Assembly: GCA_002363385.1 (NCBI GenBank)
Contig: DEVL01000005.1
Location: 62,001 to 126,000, forward strand
Direction of reading: 5' to 3'
DNA from: Stenotrophomonas maltophilia
GTDB lineage: Bacteria > Pseudomonadota > Gammaproteobacteria > Xanthomonadales > Xanthomonadaceae
Length of the DNA stretch: 64,000 nt
Shown here: positions 42,160 to 53,134 of the stretch, piece by piece
How positions within the stretch are numbered: position 1 is the stretch's first letter
How the letters are laid out: each line of letters begins with the position of its first letter
Notes under the pieces: model-generated
The model's database searches: none
Told to the model about the DNA's origin: nothing
Seen by the model: only the letters and a program-made list of their open reading frames with translations
Program-made: the position numbers and the translations under genes

Positions 42160-43374
42160 ATGTTTTCAGCACTGATGGACAGGCTGTTCAAGGACAAACC
42201 CGGCAACGAAGCATTTGCCGAGCGTTTCATTGCTACCGCACACCGCCATGGCATGACGGCCCCCATGACCTATGAGGCGGATCTGTTCCGCATCCGCGTG
42301 GGTGACGGCTCGTATTTTCACCTCTTCAACGCCCACCGCGCCTATCTTGATGCGAAGCGCGGCAAGCAGCAGGAGGCGCTGGACATGTTCGTGCGCAGCC
42401 TGCGTCCCGTGGACGACGGTGACGCAGGGTGGAATGCGCTGCGTCCACAGCTCCGCCCGATCCTCCGCAGCATCTCCCAGCTGGAGCAGGTGCGGTTGCA
42501 CGCAATCGAAACGACGGGCTGGGAGGCCCCGAACACCCTCCAGTTCCGCAGGATCACGGAGGAATGCGTGGAACTGCTTGCGGTGGATCATCCCGAGCAC
42601 ACCCTGACCAAACAGGATGGCCCTGACCCCGCTTGGGGGGTGTCTCTGCATGAGGCGCTCGATACCGCACGCAGCAACCTGCGCGGCATTGAACAGGTGC
42701 CCTTCCTGCCACTGGCCCCGGGCCTGTTCCACGCCGCCTGGCAAGACGGCTACGACAGCAGTCGCGCCCTGCTGCCCGAACTGGTCAACCGGATCCCGAT
42801 CACGGGGCGACCGGTGTTCATGCTACCCACACGCGATCTGTTCATGGTCGCCGGAGAACGGGATCTGGACGCGCAGGCCCGGATGTTCGACCTGGCCAGC
42901 GATGCAGTGGCGGCAGGGCGCGCCATTTCATGGGAACTGCTCTGCTACGACGATGAAGGCCGCATCCAGGCATTCACGCCGGCGTCGGACCTGCTCCGCG
43001 CCAAGCAGGCCCGCCTGCGGTACGCATTCCGGCAGGATGCCTACCAGATGCAGCAGCAGCTCCTGCGACGTGTGCATGAGGCACAGGACGAAGATGTGCA
43101 CGTTGCCAGTTATCTGGTGAAAGAGCAGGACGGCGAGCTCACGTCTTTCTGCAGTTGGGGAAACGTGGCGCTCGCATCACTCCCGCAGACTGACATGATC
43201 GGATTCGTAATACCCGACGCGGAATCCCCCCGGGTCATGTTCGTCGCATGGGAAGCTGCCATGCCGGTGATTGGCCACCTGCTGGAGCCGGATCTCCGGC
43301 ACCTGCATCCGCCACGCTACCTCACCCTCGGCTACCCTTCGGCAGACCTCCTGGAGCGCCTTGCCGTCCAATAG
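42160..43374 (+). CDS. Uncharacterised cytoplasmic protein, DUF1444-like
   Basis: A 404-residue soluble protein with no signal peptide or membrane helix. The N-terminus (LMDRLFKDKPGNEAFAERF) and the mid-region ITGRPVFMLPTRDLFMVAGE followed by a C-terminal block with DVHVASYLVKEQDGEL look distantly like the DUF1444/YtpQ group, but the match is from memory and weak. The Shine-Dalgarno ggaagg supports the ATG at 42160; an earlier in-frame ATG lacks one. It stands between the metK terminator and the thioesterase gene, apparently with its own promoter. No function can be assigned. Confidence 0.6.
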   Translation: MFSALMDRLFKDKPGNEAFAERFIATAHRHGMTAPMTYEADLFRIRVGDGSYFHLFNAHRAYLDAKRGKQQEALDMFVRSLRPVDDGDAGWNALRPQLRPILRSISQLEQVRLHAIETTGWEAPNTLQFRRITEECVELLAVDHPEHTLTKQDGPDPAWGVSLHEALDTARSNLRGIEQVPFLPLAPGLFHAAWQDGYDSSRALLPELVNRIPITGRPVFMLPTRDLFMVAGERDLDAQARMFDLASDAVAAGRAISWELLCYDDEGRIQAFTPASDLLRAKQARLRYAFRQDAYQMQQQLLRRVHEAQDEDVHVASYLVKEQDGELTSFCSWGNVALASLPQTDMIGFVIPDAESPRVMFVAWEAAMPVIGHLLEPDLRHLHPPRYLTLGYPSADLLERLAVQ

Positions 43375-43423
43375 CAACCGACAGGGGGGCAGCCCCTCGC
43401 TGACGCTGTTCCAGTCGTGGGGA

Positions 43424-43429
43424 TACACT
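43424..43429 (+). promoter_or_regulatory. Candidate promoter for a leaderless thioesterase mRNA
   Basis: TACACT ends six bases before the ATG at 43436. CTGACG at 43400-43405 forms a reasonable -35 with an 18-base spacer, making this one of the better-supported leaderless candidates. Confidence 0.5.
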
Positions 43430-43435
43430 CCAGCC

Positions 43436-43954
43436 ATGCCCGAATTCAAATCCAACCAGCTCTCCATGACGGTGCTGATGTCGCCGGACATGGCCAACTT
43501 CTCCGGCAAGGTGCACGGCGGTGCGGTACTGCGTCTGCTCGACCAGGTTGCCTACGCGTGCGCCAGCCGCTATGCCGGCAGCTACGTGGTCACCCTGTCG
43601 GTGGACCAGGTGATGTTCCGCCAGCCGATCGCGGTCGGCGAGCTGGTCACCTTCCTGGCCTCGGTGAACTACACCGGCACCTCCTCGATGGAGATCGGGG
43701 TGAAGGTGGTGGCCGAGGACATCCTCAAGCGCAGCGTGCGCCACGCCAACAGCTGCTTCTTCACCATGGTCGCGGTGGATGACGATGGCAAACCGACGCC
43801 GGTGCCGCCGCTGGTGCTGGAGACCGCCGACGAACGCCGCCGGCATGCCGCCGCGTTGATCCGCCGCCAGCTGCGCGAGGAGATGGAGCAGCGCCATCTG
43901 GAGCTGCTGGCATCCAATCCGCCCGCACCGGGTGATCTGGTCGAACGGATCTGA
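43436..43954 (+). CDS. Acyl-CoA thioesterase, hotdog fold (YciA/BACH-like)
   Basis: A 172-residue hotdog-fold thioesterase. The active-site region reads ANFSGKVHGGAVLRLLDQVAYACASRYAG, split here as SGKVHGG and LLDQVAYACA, with the catalytic Asp in the long helix; VTLSVDQVMFRQPI and TGTSSMEIGVKV are further family strands. Such enzymes hydrolyse fatty acyl-CoA. No Shine-Dalgarno is present and the promoter geometry suggests a leaderless message. Its 3' end converges on ppc with a REP-like stem between. Confidence 0.88.
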   Translation: MPEFKSNQLSMTVLMSPDMANFSGKVHGGAVLRLLDQVAYACASRYAGSYVVTLSVDQVMFRQPIAVGELVTFLASVNYTGTSSMEIGVKVVAEDILKRSVRHANSCFFTMVAVDDDGKPTPVPPLVLETADERRRHAAALIRRQLREEMEQRHLELLASNPPAPGDLVERI

Positions 43955-43961
43955 GCCCTGC

Positions 43962-43986
43962 GCCATGACCCACGGTCATGGCCTAC
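43962..43986 (-). repeat. GTAG-headed REP-like hairpin
   Basis: Minus strand GTAG followed by a nine-base-pair stem gccatgacc/ggtcatggc with a three-base loop, placed between the convergent thioesterase and ppc genes. Confidence 0.6.
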
Positions 43987-43996
43987 CCGTGATGGC

Positions 43997-46708
43997 CTAT
44001 CCGGTGTTCTGTACGCCCTGCGACACACCGTTCACGCACGCCACCAGCGCGCGCAGCACATCGTCGTCTTCGCCCCCGCTCTCCCGCCAGCGGCGCAGCA
44101 GGTCCACCTGCAGCACGCTGATCGGATCGATGTAGGGATTGCGCAGCCGGATCGACAGCGCCAGGCGCTGGTCGTGCTGCAGCAGGGTGTCCTGCCCGGT
44201 GAGTGCCAGAATCCACTGTGAGGTGAGCTCAAGCTCGCCCTGGATCTGCGGGAAGAAACGCCCGTGCAACGCAACGGACAGCTGCGAGAACTGTTCGGCG
44301 ATGGTCAGGTCGCCCTTGGACAGCACCATCGCGATGTCGTCCAGAAACGTGCTGAAGAACGGCCAGTCGCGCGCCATCTCTTTCAGGATGTCTTCGTAGC
44401 CGGCATCGATCGCCGCCTGCAGGCCACTGCCAACGCCATACCAGCCCGGAATCACGGCACGCGCCTGGCTCCACGCGAACACCCACGGGATCGCGCGCAG
44501 GTTGGTCAGTGCGGCATCTTCGCCCAGCCGACGCGAAGGGCGTGAACCCAAGGTCATCCGCTCGATCACGTCGATCGGCGTGGCCAGGCGGAAGTACTGC
44601 ATGAAGTCTTTCTGGCCGACGAAAGCGCGGTACGCCTCCGCACTCTTCTGCGCGATCAGGTCCATCACCGGGCGCCACTGTTCCTCGCGCGGTTCCGCTG
44701 GGCGCGGGCGCAGGCTGGAGCGCAGCACCGCACCGGTGGACTGCTCCAGCGAACGCAGCGCCAGTGCACGGATGCCGTACTTGCGATGGATCACTTCACC
44801 CTGCTCGGTCACGCGCAGACGGCCATCGATGCTGCCACGCGGCGAGGCATCCACCGCGTGCGTGGTCTTGCCACCCCCGCGGCTGATCGAGCCACCACGG
44901 CCGTGGAAGAAGGTCAGCCGGATGTCGTTCTCGGCAGCGACGTCCAGCAGTTCCACCTGGGCGCGCTGCAGGCCCCAGCGCGAGGCCGCGATACCGCCGT
45001 CCTTCCCGCTGTCCGAATAGCCGAGCATCACCATCTGCACATCACCGCGCGAGGCCAGGTGCGTGCGGTAGACCGGGTCGGCCAGCAGATCGCGCAGGGT
45101 GTCGGTACCGCGCTTGAGGTCATCCACGGTTTCGAACAACGGCGCGATGTCCAGCGGCACCGCGCCGGCGTCATCCACCAGGCCGCCGCGACGCGCCAGC
45201 GCGAGCACGGCGAGCACATCGCTGCGGTCGTGCGCCATTGAAATGATGTAACTGCCCAGCGCGTCGGCACCGTGCCGGTGGCGTGCATCGGCCAGCGCCG
45301 CGAACACCGCGTCCAGGCGCTCACCGCCTTCTTCGTTGCTCGCCGGCAGCCCCTGCTCGCCACTGGCGAACGGGGCCAGGCGCGCGGCGCGGGTGACCGC
45401 ATCGGCGCCGTCCCAGGCATCCTGTCCATCCAGCACGCTGGCCAACGCCCGGCCGTGCACGCTCGATTCCTGACGTACATCCAACCTCGCCAGATGGAAG
45501 CCAAAGGTACGCACCCGCCACAGCAGGCGACGCACCGCGAAGCCGCCGGCGTGGTCGCCCTTGTTGTCGTGCAGGCTGCGCAGGATCAGCTCGATGTCGT
45601 CGGTGAGTTCCTGCGGCGACGCGTAGGCACCTTCCGCATCGTCCATCGTCGCCTGCACGCGTGCGCGCATGCGGTCGTTGAGCAGGCGGTACGGCATGTC
45701 GGCATGTCGCGGCCGCGAGGTGACCTTGGGAAGCAGCACCTTGTACTGCTCCACACGTGCCTGCAGCGCATCGCTGACCGCCACCCGCTCGGTGGACTGG
45801 CTGAGCAGGCTGGCCAGCTGCAGCAGGTCTTTCTGGTAGCGGCCGAGTACGGCCTGGCGCTGCGCATCGAGCGTGTTGCGGATGGTGTTGGCGTCCACGT
45901 TCGGATTGCCATCCATGTCACCGCCCACCCACGTGCCGAAGCGCAGCAGGCGCGGCAGCGGCAGTTCCTCGCCGTAGGTATCCAGCAGCGCCTGCTGCAG
46001 CGATTCGTACAGCACCGGAATCACCCGGTACAGCACCTGCACCAGATAGAAGCCGACGTGCTCCCGCTCGTCGTCCACGGTCGGGCGTACGGGCGAGGAA
46101 TCGGTGGTCTGCCACGACGCCGTCAGAGCCATGCGGAAACGGGCAGCGTCGGCGGCGGCTTCACCCGGCGTGCGCTGGCCGTCGAGGTTGTCGACCAAGC
46201 TGGCAACCATCAACTGTTCTTTTTCCAGCAGCGCGCGGCGGACGGCTTCGGTCGGATGCGCGGTGAACACCGGCTCGATATCGATGCGCGGCAGCCACTC
46301 GGCAAGCTCGGCCAGGGTTACGCCCTGCGCTTTGAGATTGACCAGTGCATCCTGCAGGCCATCCGGCTGCGGCGTGGCCGTACCGGCACGCTGGTAATCA
46401 CGGCGACGGCGGATGCGGTGCACGCGCTCGGCGATGTTCACCACCTGGAAGTAGGTGCTGAAGGCACGCACCATCGCTTCGGCGCGCGCCGGCGGCAGGC
46501 CGGTCAGGACGTCGTTGAGATCGGACAGCGGGGCGTCGCTTTCGCGGCGGGCGATGGCGCGCGTGCGCACCTGTTCCACATCATCGAAAAACTGCGTGGA
46601 CACCTGCTCGGCGAGCAGGTCGCCGACCAGTGCGCCGAGTCGGCGTACATCGTCACGCAGGGGAATATCGGGAGTGGCAAAAACGATGCTGCTACGGTAC
46701 TCGTTCAT
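43997..46708 (-). CDS. ppc: Phosphoenolpyruvate carboxylase
   Basis: A 903-residue anaplerotic enzyme making oxaloacetate from PEP and bicarbonate. The signatures are [12 protein letters not shown] (catalytic His), [16 protein letters not shown] (catalytic Lys) and [14 protein letters not shown], and the C-terminus ends SQGVQNTG, the conserved terminal tetrapeptide-type end that enters the active site. Full family length. A TAGGCT box on the minus strand near 46748 may be its -10. It is preceded by a cluster of three hairpins which should isolate it from the S9 peptidase transcript. Confidence 0.97.
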   Translation of the reverse strand: MNEYRSSIVFATPDIPLRDDVRRLGALVGDLLAEQVSTQFFDDVEQVRTRAIARRESDAPLSDLNDVLTGLPPARAEAMVRAFSTYFQVVNIAERVHRIRRRRDYQRAGTATPQPDGLQDALVNLKAQGVTLAELAEWLPRIDIEPVFTAHPTEAVRRALLEKEQLMVASLVDNLDGQRTPGEAAADAARFRMALTASWQTTDSSPVRPTVDDEREHVGFYLVQVLYRVIPVLYESLQQALLDTYGEELPLPRLLRFGTWVGGDMDGNPNVDANTIRNTLDAQRQAVLGRYQKDLLQLASLLSQSTERVAVSDALQARVEQYKVLLPKVTSRPRHADMPYRLLNDRMRARVQATMDDAEGAYASPQELTDDIELILRSLHDNKGDHAGGFAVRRLLWRVRTFGFHLARLDVRQESSVHGRALASVLDGQDAWDGADAVTRAARLAPFASGEQGLPASNEEGGERLDAVFAALADARHRHGADALGSYIISMAHDRSDVLAVLALARRGGLVDDAGAVPLDIAPLFETVDDLKRGTDTLRDLLADPVYRTHLASRGDVQMVMLGYSDSGKDGGIAASRWGLQRAQVELLDVAAENDIRLTFFHGRGGSISRGGGKTTHAVDASPRGSIDGRLRVTEQGEVIHRKYGIRALALRSLEQSTGAVLRSSLRPRPAEPREEQWRPVMDLIAQKSAEAYRAFVGQKDFMQYFRLATPIDVIERMTLGSRPSRRLGEDAALTNLRAIPWVFAWSQARAVIPGWYGVGSGLQAAIDAGYEDILKEMARDWPFFSTFLDDIAMVLSKGDLTIAEQFSQLSVALHGRFFPQIQGELELTSQWILALTGQDTLLQHDQRLALSIRLRNPYIDPISVLQVDLLRRWRESGGEDDDVLRALVACVNGVSQGVQNTG

Positions 46709-46794
46709 CTGCGACGCACTGGCCTCGGGAACGGAATCCGCTCAAGCCTAACCCACAATCGCGTCGTTGCTGCGTCGCGCAAATAGTTACATCT

Positions 46795-46894
46795 GGTAAT
46801 GCCGGCAAGGGGCCGGCATTACCGATTGTTCCGTACCGGCCAACGGCCGGTACCTACCGGGTGTTGTCAGGTGCCGGCCAGCGGCCAGCACCTG
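46795..46894. repeat. Cluster of three different REP-like palindromes
   Basis: Stem 1 is ggtaatgccggc/gccggcattacc (46795-46823), stem 2 gtaccggcc/ggccggtac (46832-46852), stem 3 caggtgccggcc/ggccagcacctg with one mismatch (46868-46894). Each is centred on the same ccggc core but has a different outer arm. They fill the gap between the S9 peptidase stop and the ppc promoter. Confidence 0.8.
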
Positions 46895-46899
46895 CAGGC

Positions 46900-49434
46900 T
46901 CAGCGCTTCTGCTTGACCGGCTTACCCTCGCCCACGGTCTGTTCCAGCCAACGCTCGCTTTCGGCCAACATGGTCATGATCGATTCGCGCGCGCGGTAGG
47001 CATGCGATTCGTTCGGCAGCATCACCAGCCGCGAGGTGCCGCCCAGTCCCTTCACCGCGGCGAACATGCGCTCGCTCTGGATCGGGAACGTACCGGAGTT
47101 GTTGTCGTCCACGCCGTGGATGAAGAGGATCGGGTCCTTGATCTTGTCGGCGTAGTTGAACGGCGACATCTTCTGGTAGACGTCCTGCGCCTGCCAGTAG
47201 TTGCGCTCTTCGGCCTGGAAGCCGAACGGGGTCAGCGTGCGGTTGTACGCACCGCTGCGCGCGATGCCGGCCTTGAACAGGCGGGTATGCGCGAGCAGGT
47301 TGGCGGTCATGAACGCACCGTAGGAGTGGCCACCGATCGCGATGTGCTCACGATCGGTCACACCACGCCGCACCACTTCATTCACGGCCGCCTCGGCATT
47401 GGCGATCAGCTGCGGCAGGTAGGTGTCGTTCGGTTCCTTGTCGCCCTCCCCGATGATCGGCATCGAGGGGCTGACCAGCACTGCGTAGCCCTTGGCCAGG
47501 AACGCCTGCGGCCCCCAGTAGCTGATCGCGTTGAAACGGTACGGCGAATCCGTCACCTGGCTGGCGGCCTCGGCGGTCTTGAACTCGCCCGGATAGGCCC
47601 ACATCAGCAGCGGCAACGGACCGTCCTTCTTCGCGTTGTAGCCCGGCGGCAGCATCAGCGTGGCGGTCAGGTCAACGCCATCGTTGCGCTTGTAGCGGAT
47701 CTGCTCCTTGCTCACCCCACGCAGCTGCGGCAGCGGGTGCTGGAAGTGGGTCAACGCCTTCGGTGCCGCGGTGGCATCGGCCAGCGACTGCACGTAGAAG
47801 TTGGCCGGCTCGTCGGGCGATTCACGGGTCAGCAGCAGCGAGGTGCCTTCCTGGTCGAGCAGCGCCACCGGCGCGGCGTAGGACGGCGCCTGCGAGTGGA
47901 ACAGGCGGGTGGTCTGCTTGCTGTCCAGATCGAAACGGTCCACGAACGGACGATCGCCTTCCGGCGAGGCGCCTGCCCCGTACAGGAAGATGCTGCGGCC
48001 ATCGGCGCTGACCTGCAGGCGCGAGCGACCGTTGACGTCGCGCACCAGGCCCGGGCGGCCCGGGTCGTTGTAACGGTCCTGGGAGGAGCGCGCCGACAAC
48101 AGCTCGGTTGCCTTCTCCGGCTGGTCCGGCGCGATCCGCCACTGTTTGACCTCGCGGTTCTTCCACCACGATTCGTTGAGCAGCGCCAGATCGCCACGCC
48201 CCCACTGGATGCCCGCATAACGGCTGCCCAGCTGCGCCAGCGTCACCGGCGGCTTATCGAAGGGCGCCGCCTGCATCAGCACCGCATCGCGCACCTTGGC
48301 CTCGCGGTTCGGGTCGCCGCCGTCCTGCGCTTCGGCCCACACCAGGGTCGCCGGCGCATCGGCGCGCCAGTCGATCCGGCGCACGCCGGTGGCCACCGCA
48401 TCGTTGCCGGTCGGCAGGCCTTCCTTCAACGGCAGGTCGGCGACGGTGTGTTCGAGCCTGCCGTCTAGCGCGGACAGCACTTCGATGCGACGCGCGAACG
48501 CGCTGGCCGGCACCAGATAGGAGTACGGACGCACAACGCGCTCGCTCAGCAGGTAGCGCCCATCCGGCGAGAGCGTCATATCCCAGTACACCCCACTGGT
48601 GGACAGCGGCGTGGTCACGCCGTTGAGGGCGACCTTGGCCGGCTGCGCGCTGGCGTAGTAATCGAAGAGGCGGGCATCGGCCTCGTTCTTGAGCATGTCC
48701 TGGTAGGTACGGATCGTGCGCACACCGGCGTCGGCCTCGGTCTGCTGGATCGCCGGACCGGTCGGAATGCCGCCGGCGGCCGGTGCCGCGCCCTGGCCCT
48801 TGAGCTGCTGCATCACCAGCAACCCCCGGCTGTCGGGCTGCCAGCTGTAGCCGTCGCCCATCACCGTGTTCAGATCACCGACCAGGCGGCGCGCCGAGCC
48901 GGCGTCGACATCGACGATCCACAGTTCATTGGTCCCGGTGGCGGCGTGCACCTGGTTGAAGGCGATGTACTTCTGGTCCGGCGACCAGGCAAAGGTGGCG
49001 ATCGACAACGGCTGCGGCAGCCCGCTGATCTGGCGCTCCTTGCCGTCGGCCACGCTCATCAGCCACAGCTTGTCGGCGAAGCTGAAACGGCTGGCCGAAT
49101 GCGTGGCCGGGTTGATGCGCAGGCCGGCCAGCTTCAGTTCGGGCTGGGCGACGTCGTTGATCGACGGCAGCGGCGGCGTCTGCAGCAGCGCGGCCAGGTC
49201 ACGGCGCGGGGACAGGCTCAGGGTCGGGGCACGCGGCGCATCGACCACGGCCTGCAGGGCGGGCGATGGCAGCTGGTAGCCGCCCTGGTCGCCCTTGGCG
49301 GCGGCCACGGTCTGCGCGCTGGTCTTGGCGGCCGGGGCGGCGGCCAGCGCCAACGGCGGCACCGCCAGCAGGGCCAGACCGAGGATCAGGGTATGGCGCC
49401 ACTGTGGAGCGCGTCGACCGGGGGTGCGTGTCAT
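46900..49434 (-). CDS. Exported S9-family prolyl-oligopeptidase-like peptidase
   Basis: An 844-residue secreted serine peptidase. The N-terminal signal peptide spans about 15-32 (LILGLALLAVPPLALAAAP). A beta-propeller-like region is followed by the C-terminal alpha/beta-hydrolase domain with GGHSYGAFMTANLL (nucleophile Ser), HGVDDNNSGTFP (Asp region) and LPNESHAYRARES (His). The NSGTFP and YRARES wording is that of the glutamyl-endopeptidase-like S9 branch. Located in the periplasm or outside the cell. Single gene; the hairpin cluster follows its stop. Confidence 0.9.
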   Translation of the reverse strand: MTRTPGRRAPQWRHTLILGLALLAVPPLALAAAPAAKTSAQTVAAAKGDQGGYQLPSPALQAVVDAPRAPTLSLSPRRDLAALLQTPPLPSINDVAQPELKLAGLRINPATHSASRFSFADKLWLMSVADGKERQISGLPQPLSIATFAWSPDQKYIAFNQVHAATGTNELWIVDVDAGSARRLVGDLNTVMGDGYSWQPDSRGLLVMQQLKGQGAAPAAGGIPTGPAIQQTEADAGVRTIRTYQDMLKNEADARLFDYYASAQPAKVALNGVTTPLSTSGVYWDMTLSPDGRYLLSERVVRPYSYLVPASAFARRIEVLSALDGRLEHTVADLPLKEGLPTGNDAVATGVRRIDWRADAPATLVWAEAQDGGDPNREAKVRDAVLMQAAPFDKPPVTLAQLGSRYAGIQWGRGDLALLNESWWKNREVKQWRIAPDQPEKATELLSARSSQDRYNDPGRPGLVRDVNGRSRLQVSADGRSIFLYGAGASPEGDRPFVDRFDLDSKQTTRLFHSQAPSYAAPVALLDQEGTSLLLTRESPDEPANFYVQSLADATAAPKALTHFQHPLPQLRGVSKEQIRYKRNDGVDLTATLMLPPGYNAKKDGPLPLLMWAYPGEFKTAEAASQVTDSPYRFNAISYWGPQAFLAKGYAVLVSPSMPIIGEGDKEPNDTYLPQLIANAEAAVNEVVRRGVTDREHIAIGGHSYGAFMTANLLAHTRLFKAGIARSGAYNRTLTPFGFQAEERNYWQAQDVYQKMSPFNYADKIKDPILFIHGVDDNNSGTFPIQSERMFAAVKGLGGTSRLVMLPNESHAYRARESIMTMLAESERWLEQTVGEGKPVKQKR

Positions 49435-49545
49435 GTTCTGTGCCTGTGCGGATACAAACCCCCGACCTTAACAGCCGCGCGCCGATCGCCCCCCTGCCGA
49501 TGGTTGGGGGCAGGCACCGATTCATGCCAATGCAACTGGCCGCGA

Positions 49546-49551
49546 TATAAT
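49546..49551 (+). promoter_or_regulatory. -10 box of ahcY
   Basis: A perfect TATAAT. The predicted start point (about 49558) falls at the edge of the SAH riboswitch, so the riboswitch would be the first structure in the mRNA. No strong -35 was identified. Confidence 0.75.
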
Positions 49552-49560
49552 GGGTGACCC

Positions 49561-49644
49561 TCCACCGAGGGGCGCTGCGACCGTTCCGGATCTTGTCCGG
49601 GGGCGGCCAGGCTCGGTGGCCAGGATTGGTTCCAACGGCGCCCG
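49561..49644 (+). promoter_or_regulatory. S-adenosylhomocysteine (SAH) riboswitch
   Basis: P1 pairs ccaccgag (49562-49569) with ctcggtgg (49612-49619), perfect over eight base pairs. The conserved strand gggcgctgcgac follows P1, a small ccgga/tccgg hairpin lies in the middle, ccaggctcgg precedes the P1 closing strand, and the pseudoknot pairs gggcgc (49570-49575) with gcgccc (49638-49643). This is the architecture of the SAH riboswitch known upstream of ahcY. SAH binding activates expression, letting the cell clear SAH. A further small stem (acgag/ctcgt near 49651-49666) and a ccggagc Shine-Dalgarno follow before the ATG. Confidence 0.92.
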
Positions 49645-49685
49645 GCGAACACGAGTATCGACTCGTCATTACACCGGAGCTTTGA

Positions 49686-51131
<1,446 letters not shown>

Positions 51132-51163
51132 TCGGCATGCCGGTCCAGTTGCGTTGAAAACAG

Positions 51164-51191
51164 ACGGGCGCCGGAAGGCGCCCGTTTTTTT
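51164..51191 (+). terminator. Intrinsic terminator after ahcY
   Basis: Nine-base-pair stem acgggcgcc/ggcgcccgt with a short loop and a following T-run of seven. Confidence 0.92.
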
Positions 51192-51206
51192 GTGGCGCGA
51201 TGCCCT

Positions 51207-52034
51207 TCAGTCCTGGCTGAAACCCCTGCGGTCGTCGTTGAGGACGGCCTGGCACTGCCCGGCGAAGTCCGCTTGCCAGCGCGACAGCATGAACCCTTCG
51301 CGTTCCTGAAAAGAGACCGTTTCGCCAGCCAGCACGTAGCAGCGGTTCTGCGACAGTCGCAGCGCCGTCAGGGTGTCACCGGAAGCCCAGCACTCATCGA
51401 TGCAGGCCTGCATCAGCGCGTAATCCGGATTGGTCTTGGCGCCGCCGAAGGCGAAGCCCATCCGCTGCACCATCGCGATCACCGGGTCAGTGCTGGCCGG
51501 GGCAGCGCGCAGGATGCGCAGCACGCCGGCCTCGGGAATGCCAAACGCCCAGTTGGCCAGCACCGCCGAACGTGCCGCATCGATCGCCGCATCGCGCTGC
51601 CCCTGCCGCATGTACTGGCTTGCCAGCAGCGCCCAGCCCTGCTGAAGCTCCGGGAACGCGGTGCAGGCTGCGCGCAGCAGTTCAATGGCCTGCTCGACCT
51701 CCGCTGCCAGCACCTGCGCGCGCGCCTGCTCCAACCGCTCGGTGGGCGAACCGGGATCTTCGACCTCATGCTCGCCATACTCGCCTTCGTTCAGCTCCAG
51801 CCAGCGAGAGAACACCTGCACCGAGGAATGACGCAGTTCCATACGCCATTCGTCATGGAACATCTCGCAGACGAAGGGCGCATCTCCCTCGCGCCCCAAC
51901 GGCCAATACAGCCCGAAACAATCGCCATTGCCGAGCGCGCCTTCCGCGATCGACACAAACCCCTGAGGAGGATACGGTCCGCGCGCCACATCACCATCGA
52001 AGCTGAGCGCGTTGAATTGGCCAGAGAGGCGCAT
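51207..52034 (-). CDS. Uncharacterised protein with TPR-like repeats
   Basis: A 275-residue soluble protein. The N-terminal 90 residues are rich in aromatic residues and Gly (FDGDVARGPYPPQGF, LYWPLGREGDAPFV, FHDEWRMELR), somewhat reminiscent of SMI1/KNR4-type domains. Residues about 100-180 form TPR-like helix pairs (EQARAQVLAAEVEQAIELLRAA and LLASQYMRQGQRDAAIDAARSA). No signal peptide. The start at 52034 is preferred over an in-frame start 25 codons earlier, which would reach into the divergent ybaK region. It converges on the ahcY terminator. Function unknown; a protein-protein interaction role would fit TPRs. Confidence 0.6.
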   Translation of the reverse strand: MRLSGQFNALSFDGDVARGPYPPQGFVSIAEGALGNGDCFGLYWPLGREGDAPFVCEMFHDEWRMELRHSSVQVFSRWLELNEGEYGEHEVEDPGSPTERLEQARAQVLAAEVEQAIELLRAACTAFPELQQGWALLASQYMRQGQRDAAIDAARSAVLANWAFGIPEAGVLRILRAAPASTDPVIAMVQRMGFAFGGAKTNPDYALMQACIDECWASGDTLTALRLSQNRCYVLAGETVSFQEREGFMLSRWQADFAGQCQAVLNDDRRGFSQD

Positions 52035-52114
52035 GGGAACTTTCCAGACGGGAACGCCGCCATTATCGCAGCGACCGCAGTAGCTTCGGTCAAGGCAGCG
52101 GGTCCGCACCGCGC

Positions 52115-52120
52115 TAGGAT
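52115..52120 (+). promoter_or_regulatory. Candidate -10 box for leaderless ybaK
   Basis: TAGGAT ends six bases before the ATG at 52127, with gccccc between and no Shine-Dalgarno. Confidence 0.4.
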
Positions 52121-52126
52121 GCCCCC

Positions 52127-52600
52127 ATGACCCCCGCCATCAACCTGCTGAAGAAGTCCGGCATCGCGCACAGCGTGCTGTCCTATCACCATGACGCCGC
52201 CGCCGAATCCTACGGTGGCGAAGCGGTGCAGCAGCTCGGGCTGGATCCGGCGCAGGTGTTCAAGACGCTGCTGGCAAGCACCGAGACGCACGAGTTGCTG
52301 GTGGCGATCGTACCGGTGAGCGGCACCCTGGACCTCAAGGCACTCGCCGCAGCGGCCGGCTGCCGGAAGTGCGGGATGGCCAACGCCCAGGCGGCGCAGC
52401 GCGCGACCGGGTACCTGGTCGGGGGCATCAGCCCGCTGGGGCAGAAGAAAAAACACCGCACCTTCCTGGAGGCGAGCGCCCAGATGCTGCCGACCGTACA
52501 CGTCAGTGCCGGGCGTCGTGGACTGGAGGTGGCGCTGGCACCGGCCGATCTGCTGCAGCTTACTGGCGGATGCTATGCCGCCATCGGCAAGGCACGGTGA
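52127..52600 (+). CDS. ybaK: Cys-tRNA(Pro) deacylase YbaK
   Basis: A 157-residue editing-domain protein that hydrolyses cysteine misacylated to tRNA(Pro). The YbaK features are the VFKTLLASTETHELLVAIVP strand, the catalytic Lys in that VFKTL motif, GGISPLGQKKKHRTFLE and the GRRGLEVALAPADL C-terminal loop. It overlaps the next gene by TGATG. It is divergent from the TPR gene over 92 bases and apparently leaderless. Confidence 0.93.
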   Translation: MTPAINLLKKSGIAHSVLSYHHDAAAESYGGEAVQQLGLDPAQVFKTLLASTETHELLVAIVPVSGTLDLKALAAAAGCRKCGMANAQAAQRATGYLVGGISPLGQKKKHRTFLEASAQMLPTVHVSAGRRGLEVALAPADLLQLTGGCYAAIGKAR

Positions 52601-53115
52601 TGCGCTGGCCTTTCAACCGGGACCCATCCGTCCCCACCGAGGGACCTGGCGCGCAGCACCTGCAGGCGCTGCTGTCTTCAGCGCCTGACCGCATCTACAG
52701 CGCGGCCTGCGCCATCGCCCAGCTCCGTGATCCGGCCGAACTGGACGCGCTTTCGCCGTGGGTCGAGCGGATCGAGCGCGCCACCGCGCACATCGCGCTG
52801 GGTGGCGCTCTGTTCGCCAATAACCATCACCTGCAGTTCGCCCTGCGCCGGCTGCGCTTCTGGCGGGAGCGGGCCGGCTGCCTGTGTGCGCTTTACCCGC
52901 ACTACCCGTTCTTCGATCCGCGTCGGGAAGCCACGCGCGGGCATGTGGTCATCGATGCCGTGGGGGAAGCCGAGGACGGCTGGGGCGAGGCGCATGCCGT
53001 CACCTGCGTGGACTGTGCAACGCACTGGTTGGCCACCGACCGCGAGTATCACTACCCTTGGTGGGAGTGGAAACTGGGGATTCCAACCTTTGCGGCAACC
53101 CCAACGCATGCGTGA
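52600..53115 (+). CDS. Uncharacterised small protein coupled to ybaK
   Basis: A 171-residue soluble protein with a helical N-terminal half (LQALLSSAPDRIYSAACAIAQLRDPAELDAL) and a C-terminal half with six or so Cys/His (CLCALYPHYPFFDP, VTCVDCATHWLATDREYHYPWW). The CVDC pair could bind a metal. The ATG overlaps the ybaK stop (TGATG), so it is translated from the ybaK mRNA. I recognise no family. Confidence 0.6.
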   Translation: MRWPFNRDPSVPTEGPGAQHLQALLSSAPDRIYSAACAIAQLRDPAELDALSPWVERIERATAHIALGGALFANNHHLQFALRRLRFWRERAGCLCALYPHYPFFDPRREATRGHVVIDAVGEAEDGWGEAHAVTCVDCATHWLATDREYHYPWWEWKLGIPTFAATPTHA

Positions 53116-53134
53116 TTTCATCGCCGCTGCACGC

